From the NCBI RefSeq assembly GCF_001612665.1, contig NZ_BDAX01000002.1:372001-436000 (forward strand): DNA of 64,000 nt, written 5' to 3'. This DNA comes from Nocardia alba NBRC 108234 (GTDB lineage Bacteria > Actinomycetota > Actinomycetes > Mycobacteriales > Mycobacteriaceae). Positions within the stretch are counted from its first letter, which is position 1. Every line of letters begins with the position of its first letter. Under the pieces are notes generated by a model. It searched no databases. It saw nothing but the letters and a program-made list of their open reading frames with translations, and was not told the DNA's origin. The position numbers were made by a program, and so were the translations under genes. Below are positions 27,012 to 35,414 of this stretch, piece by piece.

Positions 27012-27245
27012 TTACCCGGTGAGGTAGTCGAACTCTCCGGCCTTCGCGCCGCGGATGAACGCGTCCATCTCGGGCCGGGTGTAGAAGATCACCGATCCTT
27101 GCGGATCGCGCGAGTTGCGCACGGCGACCGAACCGTCGACGGCTTCGGCGACTTCGACACAGTTGCCGCTGGGGTTGCTGAAGGTGCTTTTGCGCCACGC
27201 ACCGTCTCCCGGGCGTTCACGCTGATCATGCTGCATTCCGGACAT
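27012..27245 (-). CDS. DUF397 domain protein
   Basis: A 77-residue protein. WRKSTFSNPSGNCVEVAE near residues 17-34, VAVRNSRDPQGSVIFYTRPE near 40-60 and the C-terminal AFIRGAKAGEFDYLTG are the full DUF397 signature. DUF397 proteins act with a partner XRE regulator, plausibly as an antagonist in a toxin/antitoxin-like or signalling pair. AAGGAGGAG just before the ATG at 27245 fixes the start, even though the frame is open far upstream. It is first in an operon with the Scr1-type regulator. Confidence 0.9.
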   Translation of the reverse strand: MSGMQHDQRERPGDGAWRKSTFSNPSGNCVEVAEAVDGSVAVRNSRDPQGSVIFYTRPEMDAFIRGAKAGEFDYLTG

Positions 27246-27285
27246 ACCGCACTCCTCCTTGTCGAATGATGCCCACTGGTACGAA

Positions 27286-27320
27286 CATTGCAGATGCACG
27301 CACAAACGTTCTTGCATCTG
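27286..27320 (-). promoter_or_regulatory. Shared promoter-like element, copy C
   Basis: On the minus strand 27304-27286 reads TGTGCGTGCATCTGCAATG, matching the core of copies A and B (TGTGCxTGCAT). A second TGCATCTG half-site lies 12 bases away in inverted orientation (27313-27320 on the plus strand). No clear -10 is found at the 18-base spacing, so this copy may act as an operator or use a weaker -10. It lies 41 bases upstream of the DUF397 start. Confidence 0.5.
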
Positions 27321-27478
27321 CGTTGCGCGAGGGGACATTAACACGCGAATAGCCACCGCGCACCGGTCGGTACTTTCCTGATGCCGGGACCCCGGGACAG
27401 GCCTCGACCGACTCGTCCAGCCCCCTGAATTCACAAGCGCCGCAACTTCATCGCGGTGCAACACAGCCACAACGAACG

Positions 27479-27519
27479 TGCAGATGTGCTTGCATTCGAA
27501 AACGACGCGCCCGTAGACT
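27479..27519 (+). promoter_or_regulatory. Shared promoter-like element, copy B
   Basis: GTGCAGATGTGCTTGCATTC (27479-27498 approximately) is identical to copy A over GTGCAGATGTGCTTGCAT. Candidate -35 TTGCAT lies at 27490-27495, spacer 18, candidate -10 TAGACT at 27514-27519. It is upstream of the 62-residue gene at 27599. Confidence 0.6.
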
Positions 27520-27598
27520 CGGGCCGCAAGATCATCGGGAGGTACGCCGGCTCCACCGAGCCGGGCAGACCTTCCGTCGCCGAATGGGAGGGGACGCG

Positions 27599-27787
27599 AT
27601 GAGCAGTCCGTTTCAGCGACACCTCGGTGCCGCAGGCGCACCGCCCACGGCGTGTAGCGACGAGCCGAACGGGCTCACCTACCGTCAGGCGCGCGAAATG
27701 CTGAGCCAACACGACATCCACGGTCCGCAGTGTCGCCAGTGGCTGGCCGCGGCCGCGTACCTGTCCGCGGGGCTCGACGACGAATAG
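27599..27787 (+). CDS. Small hypothetical protein of the Scr1/DUF397 island
   Basis: A 62-residue protein of unknown function. GGAGGGG a few bases upstream supports the ATG at 27599. The sequence has a polar N-terminus and a helical part: LTYRQAREMLSQHDIHGPQC then RQWLAAAAYLSAGLDDE. It sits behind copy B of the shared promoter-like element, which suggests common control with the DUF397-XRE operon and the 83-residue gene. Confidence 0.6.
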   Translation: MSSPFQRHLGAAGAPPTACSDEPNGLTYRQAREMLSQHDIHGPQCRQWLAAAAYLSAGLDDE

Positions 27788-27875
27788 CGCGGTCGTAACG
27801 TCTTCGTGCTGGTCAGGTCGGTGACGACCGGTCATGCTGGTGGGCGACGATCGATCCCGGATGGGTGGTGCGCGT

Positions 27876-28310
27876 ATGCGGATAGCGGAGATCCTGCGCA
27901 ACAAGGGCAGGGCGGTCACGACCGTCGTGCCGCAGACCACGGTGCGCGACCTGCTCACGGCACTGGCCGACCACAACATCGGCGCGGTGGTCGTTTCCCC
28001 CGACGGCGCCGTGATCGCGGGCATCGTCTCCGAACGCGATGTGGTGCGTCATCTTCATGTCCACGGCGCGGCGCTGCTTGATCGGCCGGTCACCGACATC
28101 ATGACCGCCCGCGTGCGCACCTGCGGGCCCGACGAGGACGTGTCCTCGCTGCGGGATGTGATGACCGAACATCGGATCCGGCACATGCCGGTGGTGCGGT
28201 CCGACCGGCTCGTCGGCATCGTCAGTATCGGCGATGTGGTGAAGAGCGAGATCACCGAACTGGCCGCCGAGCGCGAACACCTCGTCGACTACCTCCAGGG
28301 CAATTACTGA
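27876..28310 (+). CDS. Tandem CBS-domain protein
   Basis: A 144-residue protein made of two CBS motifs (about residues 8-62 and 74-130) forming one Bateman module. HNIGAVVVSPDGAVIAGIVS, then ERDVVRHL, and HRIRHMPVVRSDRLVGIVSI, then GDVV, are the two repeats. Such stand-alone modules bind AMP, ATP or SAM and sense energy state. I chose the ATG at 27876 because the first CBS starts there; the frame is open 14 codons more. No partner enzyme is obvious next door. Confidence 0.88.
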   Translation: MRIAEILRNKGRAVTTVVPQTTVRDLLTALADHNIGAVVVSPDGAVIAGIVSERDVVRHLHVHGAALLDRPVTDIMTARVRTCGPDEDVSSLRDVMTEHRIRHMPVVRSDRLVGIVSIGDVVKSEITELAAEREHLVDYLQGNY

Positions 28311-28396
28311 ACCACGCGGTACCTCGTGACACCGAAAACCCTTGCGCCTGATAATTCTTCGCGAGCCACACCGAAAACCTGCGTATCGTTGAGCTG

Positions 28397-29665
28397 GTGC
28401 ACCCCGAGCTCGCCGCCGCCCCGGCGACCCGGCACGCGCCCACCCCGGTGCCCTCCTCGTTTCGCGCGCGGTTTCCGGCCCTGGCCGACCCCGCGGTGGT
28501 CTATCTCGACAGTGCCGCGACGACGCAGAAGCCCGACACCGTCATCGCCGCCGTCAGCGACTACCACCGCGAGCACACCGCCAACGCGGGCCGGGGCACC
28601 TATGGCTGGGCCACCACGCTGTCGGCGCGGATCGCCGCCGTCCGCACCAGGGCGGCCGATTTCCTCGGCGCGCGCCACAGCGACGAGATCGTGTTCACCA
28701 GCGGAGCCACCGCGGCTCTGGGCGCGATCGCGCACAGTTGGGGTCTGGCCGCACTGACCGACGGCGACGAGATCCTCTACAACCCCGCCGATCACGCCGC
28801 CAATGTGCTGCCGTGGCACCACCTGCGCGACACTCTCGCCCGGTTCGGCCGTCGCATCGTGTTGCGGCCCTATCGGAGCACCGCGACCGGCGAAGCCGAT
28901 ATCGAGGACATCCTCGCGCAGGTCGGTCCGCGCACCCGGCTGATCACCACCAGCCATCTCCATCACGTGTACGGCGGACTCACCACCCTCGAGGAATTGC
29001 GCGGCCGCATCGACCCCGAGATCCTGCTGTGCTTCGACTGCTCGCAGAGCGGCGGGCACCTGCCGGTGGATGTCACCGCGTTGGGTGCCGATTTCGCGGT
29101 CTTCGCGGGGCACAAGATGTTCGGTTCGCCCGGCACGGGGCTGCTGTACTGCCACCGCAGGGTGCACGCCACGCTGCGGCCCTTCCTACCCGGCGGGAAC
29201 TCCGGGGTCAGGATCTCCGATGCCGGTCTCGTCGGCACCGGAATGCCCGAGCTGCTCGAGGGCGGTACGCACAACATTCCCGGGATCCTGTCCCTCGCTC
29301 CCGCTTTCGACCTTCTCGACGAGCTCGACCGCCGCACTGTCGCCGAGCACAACCGGGTGCTCACGCTGCGGCTCATCGACGGCCTGCGCGAGGTGGCCGG
29401 GCTCGACTTCCGTCCCGGGCCCGCGTACGCCGCCTGCGCCGTCGGCTACGGGATCGTCTCGTTCACTCTCGACACGATCAGCGCGGCCGACCTCGGGTTC
29501 GTCCTGGCCGACGCCGGGTTCCTGGTGCGAACCGGCGCGCATTGCGTGCCCTCGGCCGAGGCCGAGCAGGGGTCGGTACGGGTGAGTACCCACCTCTACA
29601 ACACCCTCGACGAGATCGACCGCTTCGTCGCCTGTGTGTCCGGCATCGCCGCACCCGGGCGCTGA
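28397..29665 (+). CDS. Class V aminotransferase / cysteine desulfurase-like PLP enzyme
   Basis: A 422-residue fold-I PLP enzyme related to SufS/CsdA. YLDSAATTQKPDTVI opens the domain. LITTSHLHHVYG and CFDCSQSGGHLPVDV hold the His and Asp that contact PLP; AGHKMFGSPGTGLLY carries the Schiff-base Lys at residue 240. The segment RTGAHCVPSAEAEQGSVRVS has Cys383 in the RxGxHC position of the desulfurase active-site loop, so cysteine-to-alanine desulfuration with an enzyme persulfide is plausible. The housekeeping suf operon is not here. The start is a GTG with a weak ribosome site. It leads a four-gene run with two more PLP enzymes and a rhodanese domain, suggesting sulfur mobilisation for a dedicated pathway. 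Confidence 0.85.
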   Translation: MHPELAAAPATRHAPTPVPSSFRARFPALADPAVVYLDSAATTQKPDTVIAAVSDYHREHTANAGRGTYGWATTLSARIAAVRTRAADFLGARHSDEIVFTSGATAALGAIAHSWGLAALTDGDEILYNPADHAANVLPWHHLRDTLARFGRRIVLRPYRSTATGEADIEDILAQVGPRTRLITTSHLHHVYGGLTTLEELRGRIDPEILLCFDCSQSGGHLPVDVTALGADFAVFAGHKMFGSPGTGLLYCHRRVHATLRPFLPGGNSGVRISDAGLVGTGMPELLEGGTHNIPGILSLAPAFDLLDELDRRTVAEHNRVLTLRLIDGLREVAGLDFRPGPAYAACAVGYGIVSFTLDTISAADLGFVLADAGFLVRTGAHCVPSAEAEQGSVRVSTHLYNTLDEIDRFVACVSGIAAPGR

Positions 29666-29704
29666 ACGACCTGTCCGTCAAGCCCCCGACGCCGAGGAGG
29701 AACG

Positions 29705-30958
29705 ATGGGCTCGCCCACCGTGCAGCAGTATGATCGTCGCGCCGCGTCCCGGGTACTGGCCCGGCTGGCCGCGCCCGGACTGTTCGCCGCCACACAACCG
29801 CCCCCTTCGGCGCGAATAGCGTTTCGCGCCACCGCATTACAGCCCGAGACCGGTTCGGCACTGACACAGTCACAGCGGATGTACCTGGAACGGTTCATGC
29901 GACCGTGCCGCCCCGATCAGGTGACCAGCGCGACCCACCGCCTCACCTGGACCGACAGCGCGGGCATCCCCAATACCGGGTACTTCCACACCGCGGGCGC
30001 GGGTCCCGAACTCGCGGTACTCGCCCGGGAAACCGTTCTCGCACTGTGGCATTCGCTAGCGGCATCCGGCCTCCCCGCGCGGGCCGCGGCCCTGTCCGAC
30101 CACGATCGGGGTGTCCTCACCGCGACCACCACCGACCACGATCCGCACGAGATCTTCCGGGTCGGCATCGAGGCGACGGGGCGCGCACTGGTCCAGCACG
30201 GGCTGATCGCCGCCGACACCCCCTATCGCGGACTGGTCGAATTCGCGACCGGGCTGCGCGATTCCGGCGTTTTCACCGCCGTCGCGACCCGCTGGTTCTG
30301 GGAACTGCAGGCGTCGACGTTCCGGCGCGGGATGATCCCGGTGCGCTTGGCCACCCAGCCCGACGGGTCCGTGCGCTATACCGCCGACTCGATCGCCGTC
30401 CTGCGCGCGATGAAGGACGCCACCATCGCCGACGCGCACGCGGTGATGCTGCGCGCGACCACCGAGGAGGGTCTCGAGATCGAAGCGGCCGTCGCGAAAT
30501 ACCACGACGACCTCGACCTGATCTCGCGGCAGTACGCCCTGCTGCCCGCCGACACCCGACCCACCTGTCCTGCCGCGACGCAGCACGACATCGACGGTGC
30601 CGGTGTGCACGTCCTCGCCATGGTCGTCGATCGGTTCGTCGAAACGTTCGCCGCGCTGGCGGGCTCGGTCGAAGCGGTCGAGGACCCGACCACGGAGCGG
30701 CCGGGCACCGGCCCCGACGGCGACGACGGCGTTTTCTATGTCCCGGATATGAGTTGCCGTCATTGTGTCCGCACGATCACCGCCCTGCTCGAGTCGATGC
30801 AGATCGCGGTCGTCGAGATCGACCTGGAGTCCAAACGGGTGATTGCCCGAATCCGCAGCCCGCGCAACCGGTTCCGGGTCTTCGAGGCATTGCGCGACGG
30901 CGGCTACAACCCGGTCGACGACGTGTCGGCGCAGGTGCCCGGCGCGTCGGTGGGATGA
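29705..30958 (+). CDS. Unknown protein with C-terminal heavy-metal-associated (HMA) domain
   Basis: A 417-residue protein in two parts. Residues 1-335 are mostly helical and belong to no family I recognise; they include ATRWFWELQASTFRRGMIPV and several Asp/His-rich loops. Residues about 340-405 form an HMA domain: VPDMSCRHCVRTITALLESM has the CxxC metal site at about residues 351-354, and the segment ends FRVFEALRDGGYNPVDDV, the typical last strand. HMA domains bind copper, zinc or other soft metals. The fusion in the middle of a PLP-enzyme operon is unusual. A GAGGAA element lies just before the ATG. The stop overlaps the next start by ATGA. Confidence 0.75.
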   Translation: MGSPTVQQYDRRAASRVLARLAAPGLFAATQPPPSARIAFRATALQPETGSALTQSQRMYLERFMRPCRPDQVTSATHRLTWTDSAGIPNTGYFHTAGAGPELAVLARETVLALWHSLAASGLPARAAALSDHDRGVLTATTTDHDPHEIFRVGIEATGRALVQHGLIAADTPYRGLVEFATGLRDSGVFTAVATRWFWELQASTFRRGMIPVRLATQPDGSVRYTADSIAVLRAMKDATIADAHAVMLRATTEEGLEIEAAVAKYHDDLDLISRQYALLPADTRPTCPAATQHDIDGAGVHVLAMVVDRFVETFAALAGSVEAVEDPTTERPGTGPDGDDGVFYVPDMSCRHCVRTITALLESMQIAVVEIDLESKRVIARIRSPRNRFRVFEALRDGGYNPVDDVSAQVPGASVG

Positions 30959-32364
30959 TCCCGCCCGCCGTTCCCGCCGCGCTGGATCCACTCGTCGCCG
31001 CGTTCCTCACCGATCGCGACGGCGTGCGTGCCGCGCTGCGCCGCTACGGCTCCCCCCTGCACCTGGTGTTCCCGCAGATCTTCACCGCCAACCTCGCCGC
31101 GTTGCGGGCCGTGCTCGATGTTGGCGCCATCCGGCATCGGATCTGCTACGCGCACAAAGTGAATCGTTCGGCGGCGTTCGTTCGGACGGCCGCGCACGCG
31201 GGAATCGCCGTCGACGTGGCCTCGGTGGGCGAACTGCGTTCCGCGCAGGCCGCCGGATTCCCCGCCGATCGCATCGAGGTGACCGGACCCAAGGGTGCCA
31301 CGGCGCTGCGAGCCGCGCTGGGGGCCGCGGCGACGGTCAATGTGGACAACCTCTGGGAACTCGCGACCCTGGCCGACTTGGCACCGGCGGAGACGATAGT
31401 GCCCGTCCTGCTGCGGGTTTCGGGCTTCTCCGGTAGCTCACCGAGCCGGTTCGGCATCGATCTCACCGAGGTGGCGACAGCACTGGAACTGCTGGTTCGG
31501 CACCGAAACCGGTTGCGGCTGCTCGGCTTCGCCTTCCACCTCGATACGGCCGCCACCGCGGAACGGGTCAACGCCGTGGGCGACTGTCTGGAACTGATCG
31601 AGCGGGCCTACGCGCACGGGCTCGCGCCGACGGTGCTCGATATCGGCGGCGGTCTTCGTCAGGTCTTCACCGCCGACGCCGACGGGTACGACGCCTACGA
31701 CCGGGCACTGCGGGCCGGCCTGCTCGGGAGCGGCCCCGCGATGCACTGGGGCAACAACACCTTCGGCTATCACGTCGCCGAGGCGAAGGTGCACGGCGGA
31801 CCGGTGTTCCACAAGTACGCCAATACCGAATCCGCCGCCGACATCCTCGCCGCACTACTCGCCGCCCCGCTGCCCGGGCACGGGGGACGAGCGCTGGGCG
31901 CGGTCCTCACCGACAATCTGCTCGAGCTGTGGCTGGAACCGGGCAAAGCGCTCGTCGATCACGCCGGCATCACCGTGGCGCAGGTCGAGTTCGTCAAACA
32001 GGCGGGCACCGGCGCGACGCTGGTCCATCTCGATCTCAGTCGCGACACCGTCACCGCCGCCGACCAGGAGGTCCTCATCGACCCGATCGTGCTGGCCGAG
32101 GTCGCCGAGCCACGGCCCGCCGGGGTGTATTTCGCCGGGCACCTGTGTCTGGAACGCGACCTGATCACCCAGCGGCAGGTGCGGGTCGCGCGGCTGCCGT
32201 CCCCCGGCGACCCGGTGATCTTCCCCAATACCGCCGCCTACCACACGGATCTGTCGGCCGCACAGGCCGCCATGCACCCGACTCCCGCGAAAGTCGCTGT
32301 GCTGCACCATGAAGGACGGTTCGTTCTCTGCCCCGACGCCGACTACCGCCCTGGGGGCCGGTGA
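30955..32364 (+). CDS. Fold-III PLP-dependent enzyme (LysA/Y4yA-like decarboxylase or racemase)
   Basis: A 469-residue enzyme with the alanine-racemase-like barrel and a C-terminal beta domain. ICYAHKVNRSAAF puts the Schiff-base Lys at residue 68, VLDIGGGLRQVF is the phosphate-binding Gly loop, and YFAGHLCLERDLIT gives Cys398 in the CxxxD position of diaminopimelate/ornithine decarboxylases. This matches the Y4yA-like branch rather than biosynthetic LysA. The expected reaction is decarboxylation, or racemisation, of a D- or L-amino acid. The start overlaps the HMA-protein stop by ATGA, and its stop overlaps the next gene, showing strict co-translation. The amino-acid substrate is unknown. Confidence 0.85.
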   Translation: MIPPAVPAALDPLVAAFLTDRDGVRAALRRYGSPLHLVFPQIFTANLAALRAVLDVGAIRHRICYAHKVNRSAAFVRTAAHAGIAVDVASVGELRSAQAAGFPADRIEVTGPKGATALRAALGAAATVNVDNLWELATLADLAPAETIVPVLLRVSGFSGSSPSRFGIDLTEVATALELLVRHRNRLRLLGFAFHLDTAATAERVNAVGDCLELIERAYAHGLAPTVLDIGGGLRQVFTADADGYDAYDRALRAGLLGSGPAMHWGNNTFGYHVAEAKVHGGPVFHKYANTESAADILAALLAAPLPGHGGRALGAVLTDNLLELWLEPGKALVDHAGITVAQVEFVKQAGTGATLVHLDLSRDTVTAADQEVLIDPIVLAEVAEPRPAGVYFAGHLCLERDLITQRQVRVARLPSPGDPVIFPNTAAYHTDLSAAQAAMHPTPAKVAVLHHEGRFVLCPDADYRPGGR

Positions 32365-33677
32365 TGGTCTACGCCCACATCACCGAGCTGATCGGCAACA
32401 CTCCCCTGCTGCGCCTCGACCCCGCCGTACACGGCCTGCCCGATGTCGACCTCTACGCGAAACTGGAGTCGCACAATCCCTTCGGTTCGGTGAAGGACCG
32501 CGTCGCCTGGGCGATGATCCGCGAGGACCTCGCGCGCATCCGCGCGGGCGAACAGTCGTTCATCGAGGCGTCGAGCGGCAACACCGCCAAAGCGCTGCGG
32601 GTACTCGGCGCGCTGCACGGCATTCCCCTGCGCGCGGTCACCAACCGGATCAGGGTGAGCGAGGTCCGCCAGCTGCTGCAACTGCTCGGCACCGAGATAG
32701 TGGAACTGCCCGGCCTGTCCGAATGCCCCGATCCCCATGCGGCCGACGATGTTTCGGCCGTCATCGAGCAGACCATCGGCCAGGCGCCGGATCGCTGGTT
32801 CCACCCCTCGCAATACACCAACGAGCGCAATATCGCGGCCCATCACGACGGCACCGGCACCGAGATCGCCACCGACCTCGCCGACGCGGGCATCGACCAT
32901 CTCGACTATCTGATCGGCGGCCTCGGCACCACGGGCTCGACCAGGGGCACCGCGACGGCGCTGCTCGCCCACCATCCGGACCTGCGCACCATCGGGGTGG
33001 TGTCGGACCGCTTCGACTTCATCCCCGGTATCCGCTCCGAGCGCGAGATGTGGGACGTCGGCCTGTTCCGTCCGGACTTCTACGACGAGATCGTCACCGT
33101 CGATTCCGCCGCCGCCATCGAGGCGACCCTCGATCTGATGCGCGGCTACGGTGTGCTCGCCGGACCCACCAGCGGCGCGGGCTATTGCGCCGCCCTTCGC
33201 ACCCTGGCCGCCGCGCCACGCCCCGAGGGTCGGGCGCTGGTGGCCGTGCTGATCGTGTGCGACCGGATCGAACCGTATCTGTCCTATCTCTCCACCCGCA
33301 GGCCGGACCTGTTCGGCAAGCCCACCGTGCCCGCGCCGCCGAGCCCTGACGACACCGCGCCGACGCTGTCCCCGGCCGAGCTCGCCGAACTCGACCGCAC
33401 CGGCAGGCCCACCGTGGTCGATACCCGCGGCGCGATGGCCTACCGCGTCGGACACGTCCCGGGCGCGCTCAACATCCGCGACGACCAGCTCGACGAGATG
33501 CTCACCCAGGGCGTGCCGTTTCCGCGGTCACGGCCGCTGGTGTTCGTGTGCCCGGTCGGGGAAACCTCGCTGCGTTTCGCCGCGGTGGCCCACCGGGCGG
33601 GCTACCAGGCGTTCAGCCTCGCGGGCGGCATCGTCGCGTGGCGCGACGCCGGGTACGCGATGGAGCGGGGTGGCTGA
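32364..33677 (+). CDS. Cysteine-synthase-like beta-replacement enzyme fused to a rhodanese domain
   Basis: A 437-residue fusion. Residues 1-310 are a fold-II PLP enzyme: KLESHNPFGSVKDRVAW with Lys44 as Schiff base, ASSGNTAKAL as substrate loop, GGLGTTGSTRGT as phosphate loop and GPTSGAGY near the ring nitrogen. They are CysK-like but divergent. Residues about 325-437 are a rhodanese: VVDTRGAMAYRVGHVPGALN and FVCPVGETSLRFA with the reactive Cys396. Such a fusion could hand persulfide sulfur to the PLP site, or use sulfide from the desulfurase upstream. The ATG overlaps the previous stop (TGATG); an in-frame GTG lies just before it. It is last in the operon. Confidence 0.85.
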   Translation: MVYAHITELIGNTPLLRLDPAVHGLPDVDLYAKLESHNPFGSVKDRVAWAMIREDLARIRAGEQSFIEASSGNTAKALRVLGALHGIPLRAVTNRIRVSEVRQLLQLLGTEIVELPGLSECPDPHAADDVSAVIEQTIGQAPDRWFHPSQYTNERNIAAHHDGTGTEIATDLADAGIDHLDYLIGGLGTTGSTRGTATALLAHHPDLRTIGVVSDRFDFIPGIRSEREMWDVGLFRPDFYDEIVTVDSAAAIEATLDLMRGYGVLAGPTSGAGYCAALRTLAAAPRPEGRALVAVLIVCDRIEPYLSYLSTRRPDLFGKPTVPAPPSPDDTAPTLSPAELAELDRTGRPTVVDTRGAMAYRVGHVPGALNIRDDQLDEMLTQGVPFPRSRPLVFVCPVGETSLRFAAVAHRAGYQAFSLAGGIVAWRDAGYAMERGG

Positions 33678-35213
33678 TCAGACGAGCACCCTGGTGGCGC
33701 GACGGGCGGGGCCGCGCGCGCGAGGATGACCGGTCGTCGCCAGCAGCGCCGCGAGCGGGCCGCGATACCCCTCGGCGAGCAGCCCGACGACCGCCAGGAA
33801 GCGGGCCACGAACTGCTGCGCGGTCGCCTCGTCGAACCGCGCGATCGGATAGATGAACGACCCGTCGACCCCGGCGGGCGCGCCGAGCGGATCGTAATGA
33901 TCGGTGAGCCCGAACTCGAGGTCGTGCTTGGCCCTGACCACACCGGTCGACACCTCGGTGATCGAAAGGCCCGGCGCCGCAGGGGGTTCGACGGTGGCAC
34001 GTCGCGCTTGCGCGCGCTGCAGGATGAGCGTGGCCTGGAACAGCGGCAGGGCGGCGTCCTGCGGCAGGCAGCGCTTGAGGCGGGGGTTGGGGGTGTCGGG
34101 GTGGGCGTACGCGGCGAGCGCGACCCGGCGCACCTGTTCGAGGAGCTCGCCCACATCGGCGGCACGGTCGAGGCGCACGCGCATCAGCACGTCATCGGAG
34201 AAGTTGCCGACGAGATCATCGAGCAGCCGGTGATCGCGGCCCGACACCGCGGTGGCGACCGTGACATCGCCGCTGCGCGCGAACGCGCCGACGGTGAGCG
34301 CGAACGCGGCCTGCAACACCATGAACAGGCTCGCGCGCCCCTCCTGCGCCATCCGCAGCAGCCCCGCGTGAGTCACGGCGTCGAACGAAATCGGCAGCAG
34401 CGCACCGGCGACCGGATCGATCGGGGGCGCGGGGAGTTCCCGGACGGGCAGGTCGAGCAGGGCCGGGCGACCGGCCAGCGCGTTGGCCCAGTACCGCAGC
34501 TGATGGGTGGCCCGGCTCCACTCGTCGGTGAACTCGCCGAGCTGCTCGTGTTTCCACAGGGTGTAGTCGATGTAGCTGATCGGCAGCGGCGGCCAGTGCG
34601 GGCACGTACCGGCGCGGCAGGCCGAGTAGGCGGTGACGAGGTCACGGATCAGTGGGCCCATCGAGCGGCCGTCGACCGAGATGTGGTGCACGACAAGGGC
34701 GAGCACCACATCGTCGGGACCGAGCACGAACAACCGTGCCCGCACCGGCAGGTCGCGGGCGAGGTCGAAGGGCTGTGCCGCCAGTGCGGCGACGGCGGGG
34801 GCGAGGTCGGCTTCGCTGACGCCGTGTTCGGCCACATCGAGCACGACATCGTCGGGATCGACGACCTGCTGGGCCGGACCGAACTCGGTGTCCGGATACC
34901 GGGTGCGCAGTGGAACATGGCGCACGACAAGAAGTTTCAGCGCCGCCCGCAAGGCCGCTACGTCAACGGAGGCGCCGCGCAAGCGCAGGGCCCGCGCGAC
35001 GTTCCAATCGCCCGAACGACCGAGCTGGGCGGCATGCCACATGCGCTCCTGCGCGGGCGCCAGCGGCACCCGCGCCGGACACGGTCGCGGCGCGAGCACC
35101 GGTGTCGCGACGGGCCGCAGGCAGACCGGGTCACGCCCGGTGCGCGCCGCCGCCAGTACGCCGCTACCGGCGTCGAATCCCCCCGATCTGCTCCCCACAC
35201 CGGGGTCCGACAC
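33678..35213 (-). CDS. Stand-alone NRPS condensation-domain protein
   Basis: A 511-residue protein comprising one condensation-type domain and no adenylation or carrier domain. PLAPAQERMWHAAQLG near 50-66 is core C1, HHISVDG at 176-182 is the catalytic HHxxxDG, YIDYTLWKHEQL and the GNFSDDVLMRVRLD block correspond to C4-C5. The catalytic His and Asp are intact, so it can plausibly form an amide or ester bond between two substrates. It is convergent with, and directly adjacent to, the PLP/rhodanese operon (stops at 33677 and 33678), so it probably condenses the product of those enzymes. The first 45 residues are a low-complexity extension, and the true start may be later. Confidence 0.82.
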   Translation of the reverse strand: MSDPGVGSRSGGFDAGSGVLAAARTGRDPVCLRPVATPVLAPRPCPARVPLAPAQERMWHAAQLGRSGDWNVARALRLRGASVDVAALRAALKLLVVRHVPLRTRYPDTEFGPAQQVVDPDDVVLDVAEHGVSEADLAPAVAALAAQPFDLARDLPVRARLFVLGPDDVVLALVVHHISVDGRSMGPLIRDLVTAYSACRAGTCPHWPPLPISYIDYTLWKHEQLGEFTDEWSRATHQLRYWANALAGRPALLDLPVRELPAPPIDPVAGALLPISFDAVTHAGLLRMAQEGRASLFMVLQAAFALTVGAFARSGDVTVATAVSGRDHRLLDDLVGNFSDDVLMRVRLDRAADVGELLEQVRRVALAAYAHPDTPNPRLKRCLPQDAALPLFQATLILQRAQARRATVEPPAAPGLSITEVSTGVVRAKHDLEFGLTDHYDPLGAPAGVDGSFIYPIARFDEATAQQFVARFLAVVGLLAEGYRGPLAALLATTGHPRARGPARRATRVLV

Positions 35214-35414
35214 GCGTCTACAACCTCCACACCGTTCCGACAGGTGAGCAACGCTAACGAGTGGATGTGAACGCGCAGTTACCGAATTGTGACCATGTCC
35301 GGTCGGTCGCCCCTGTCGCGCATCCCGAGATTTCGTCGACTATCCACTTTCCGGGCGAATCGCCCAAAAGCCGCGTTAGAGTATCGGCGGGGAAGCGGAG
35401 CGAGGAGTTGGTTG

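Larger units (their letters stand above)
27246..27598. other. Divergent intergenic region of the Scr1/DUF397 island
   Basis: About 350 bases between the minus-strand DUF397-XRE operon and the plus-strand 62-residue gene. It holds copies B and C of the shared element and no gene. CAGATGCA at 27291 and TGCATCTG at 27313 also form an inverted repeat flanking copy C. Confidence 0.6.

Noticed and set aside
29905..30954. 350-codon extension ahead of the LysA-like enzyme
   Set aside because: Arg/Pro-rich shadow of the HMA-protein gene; the fold-III enzyme starts at the ATGA overlap at 30955.
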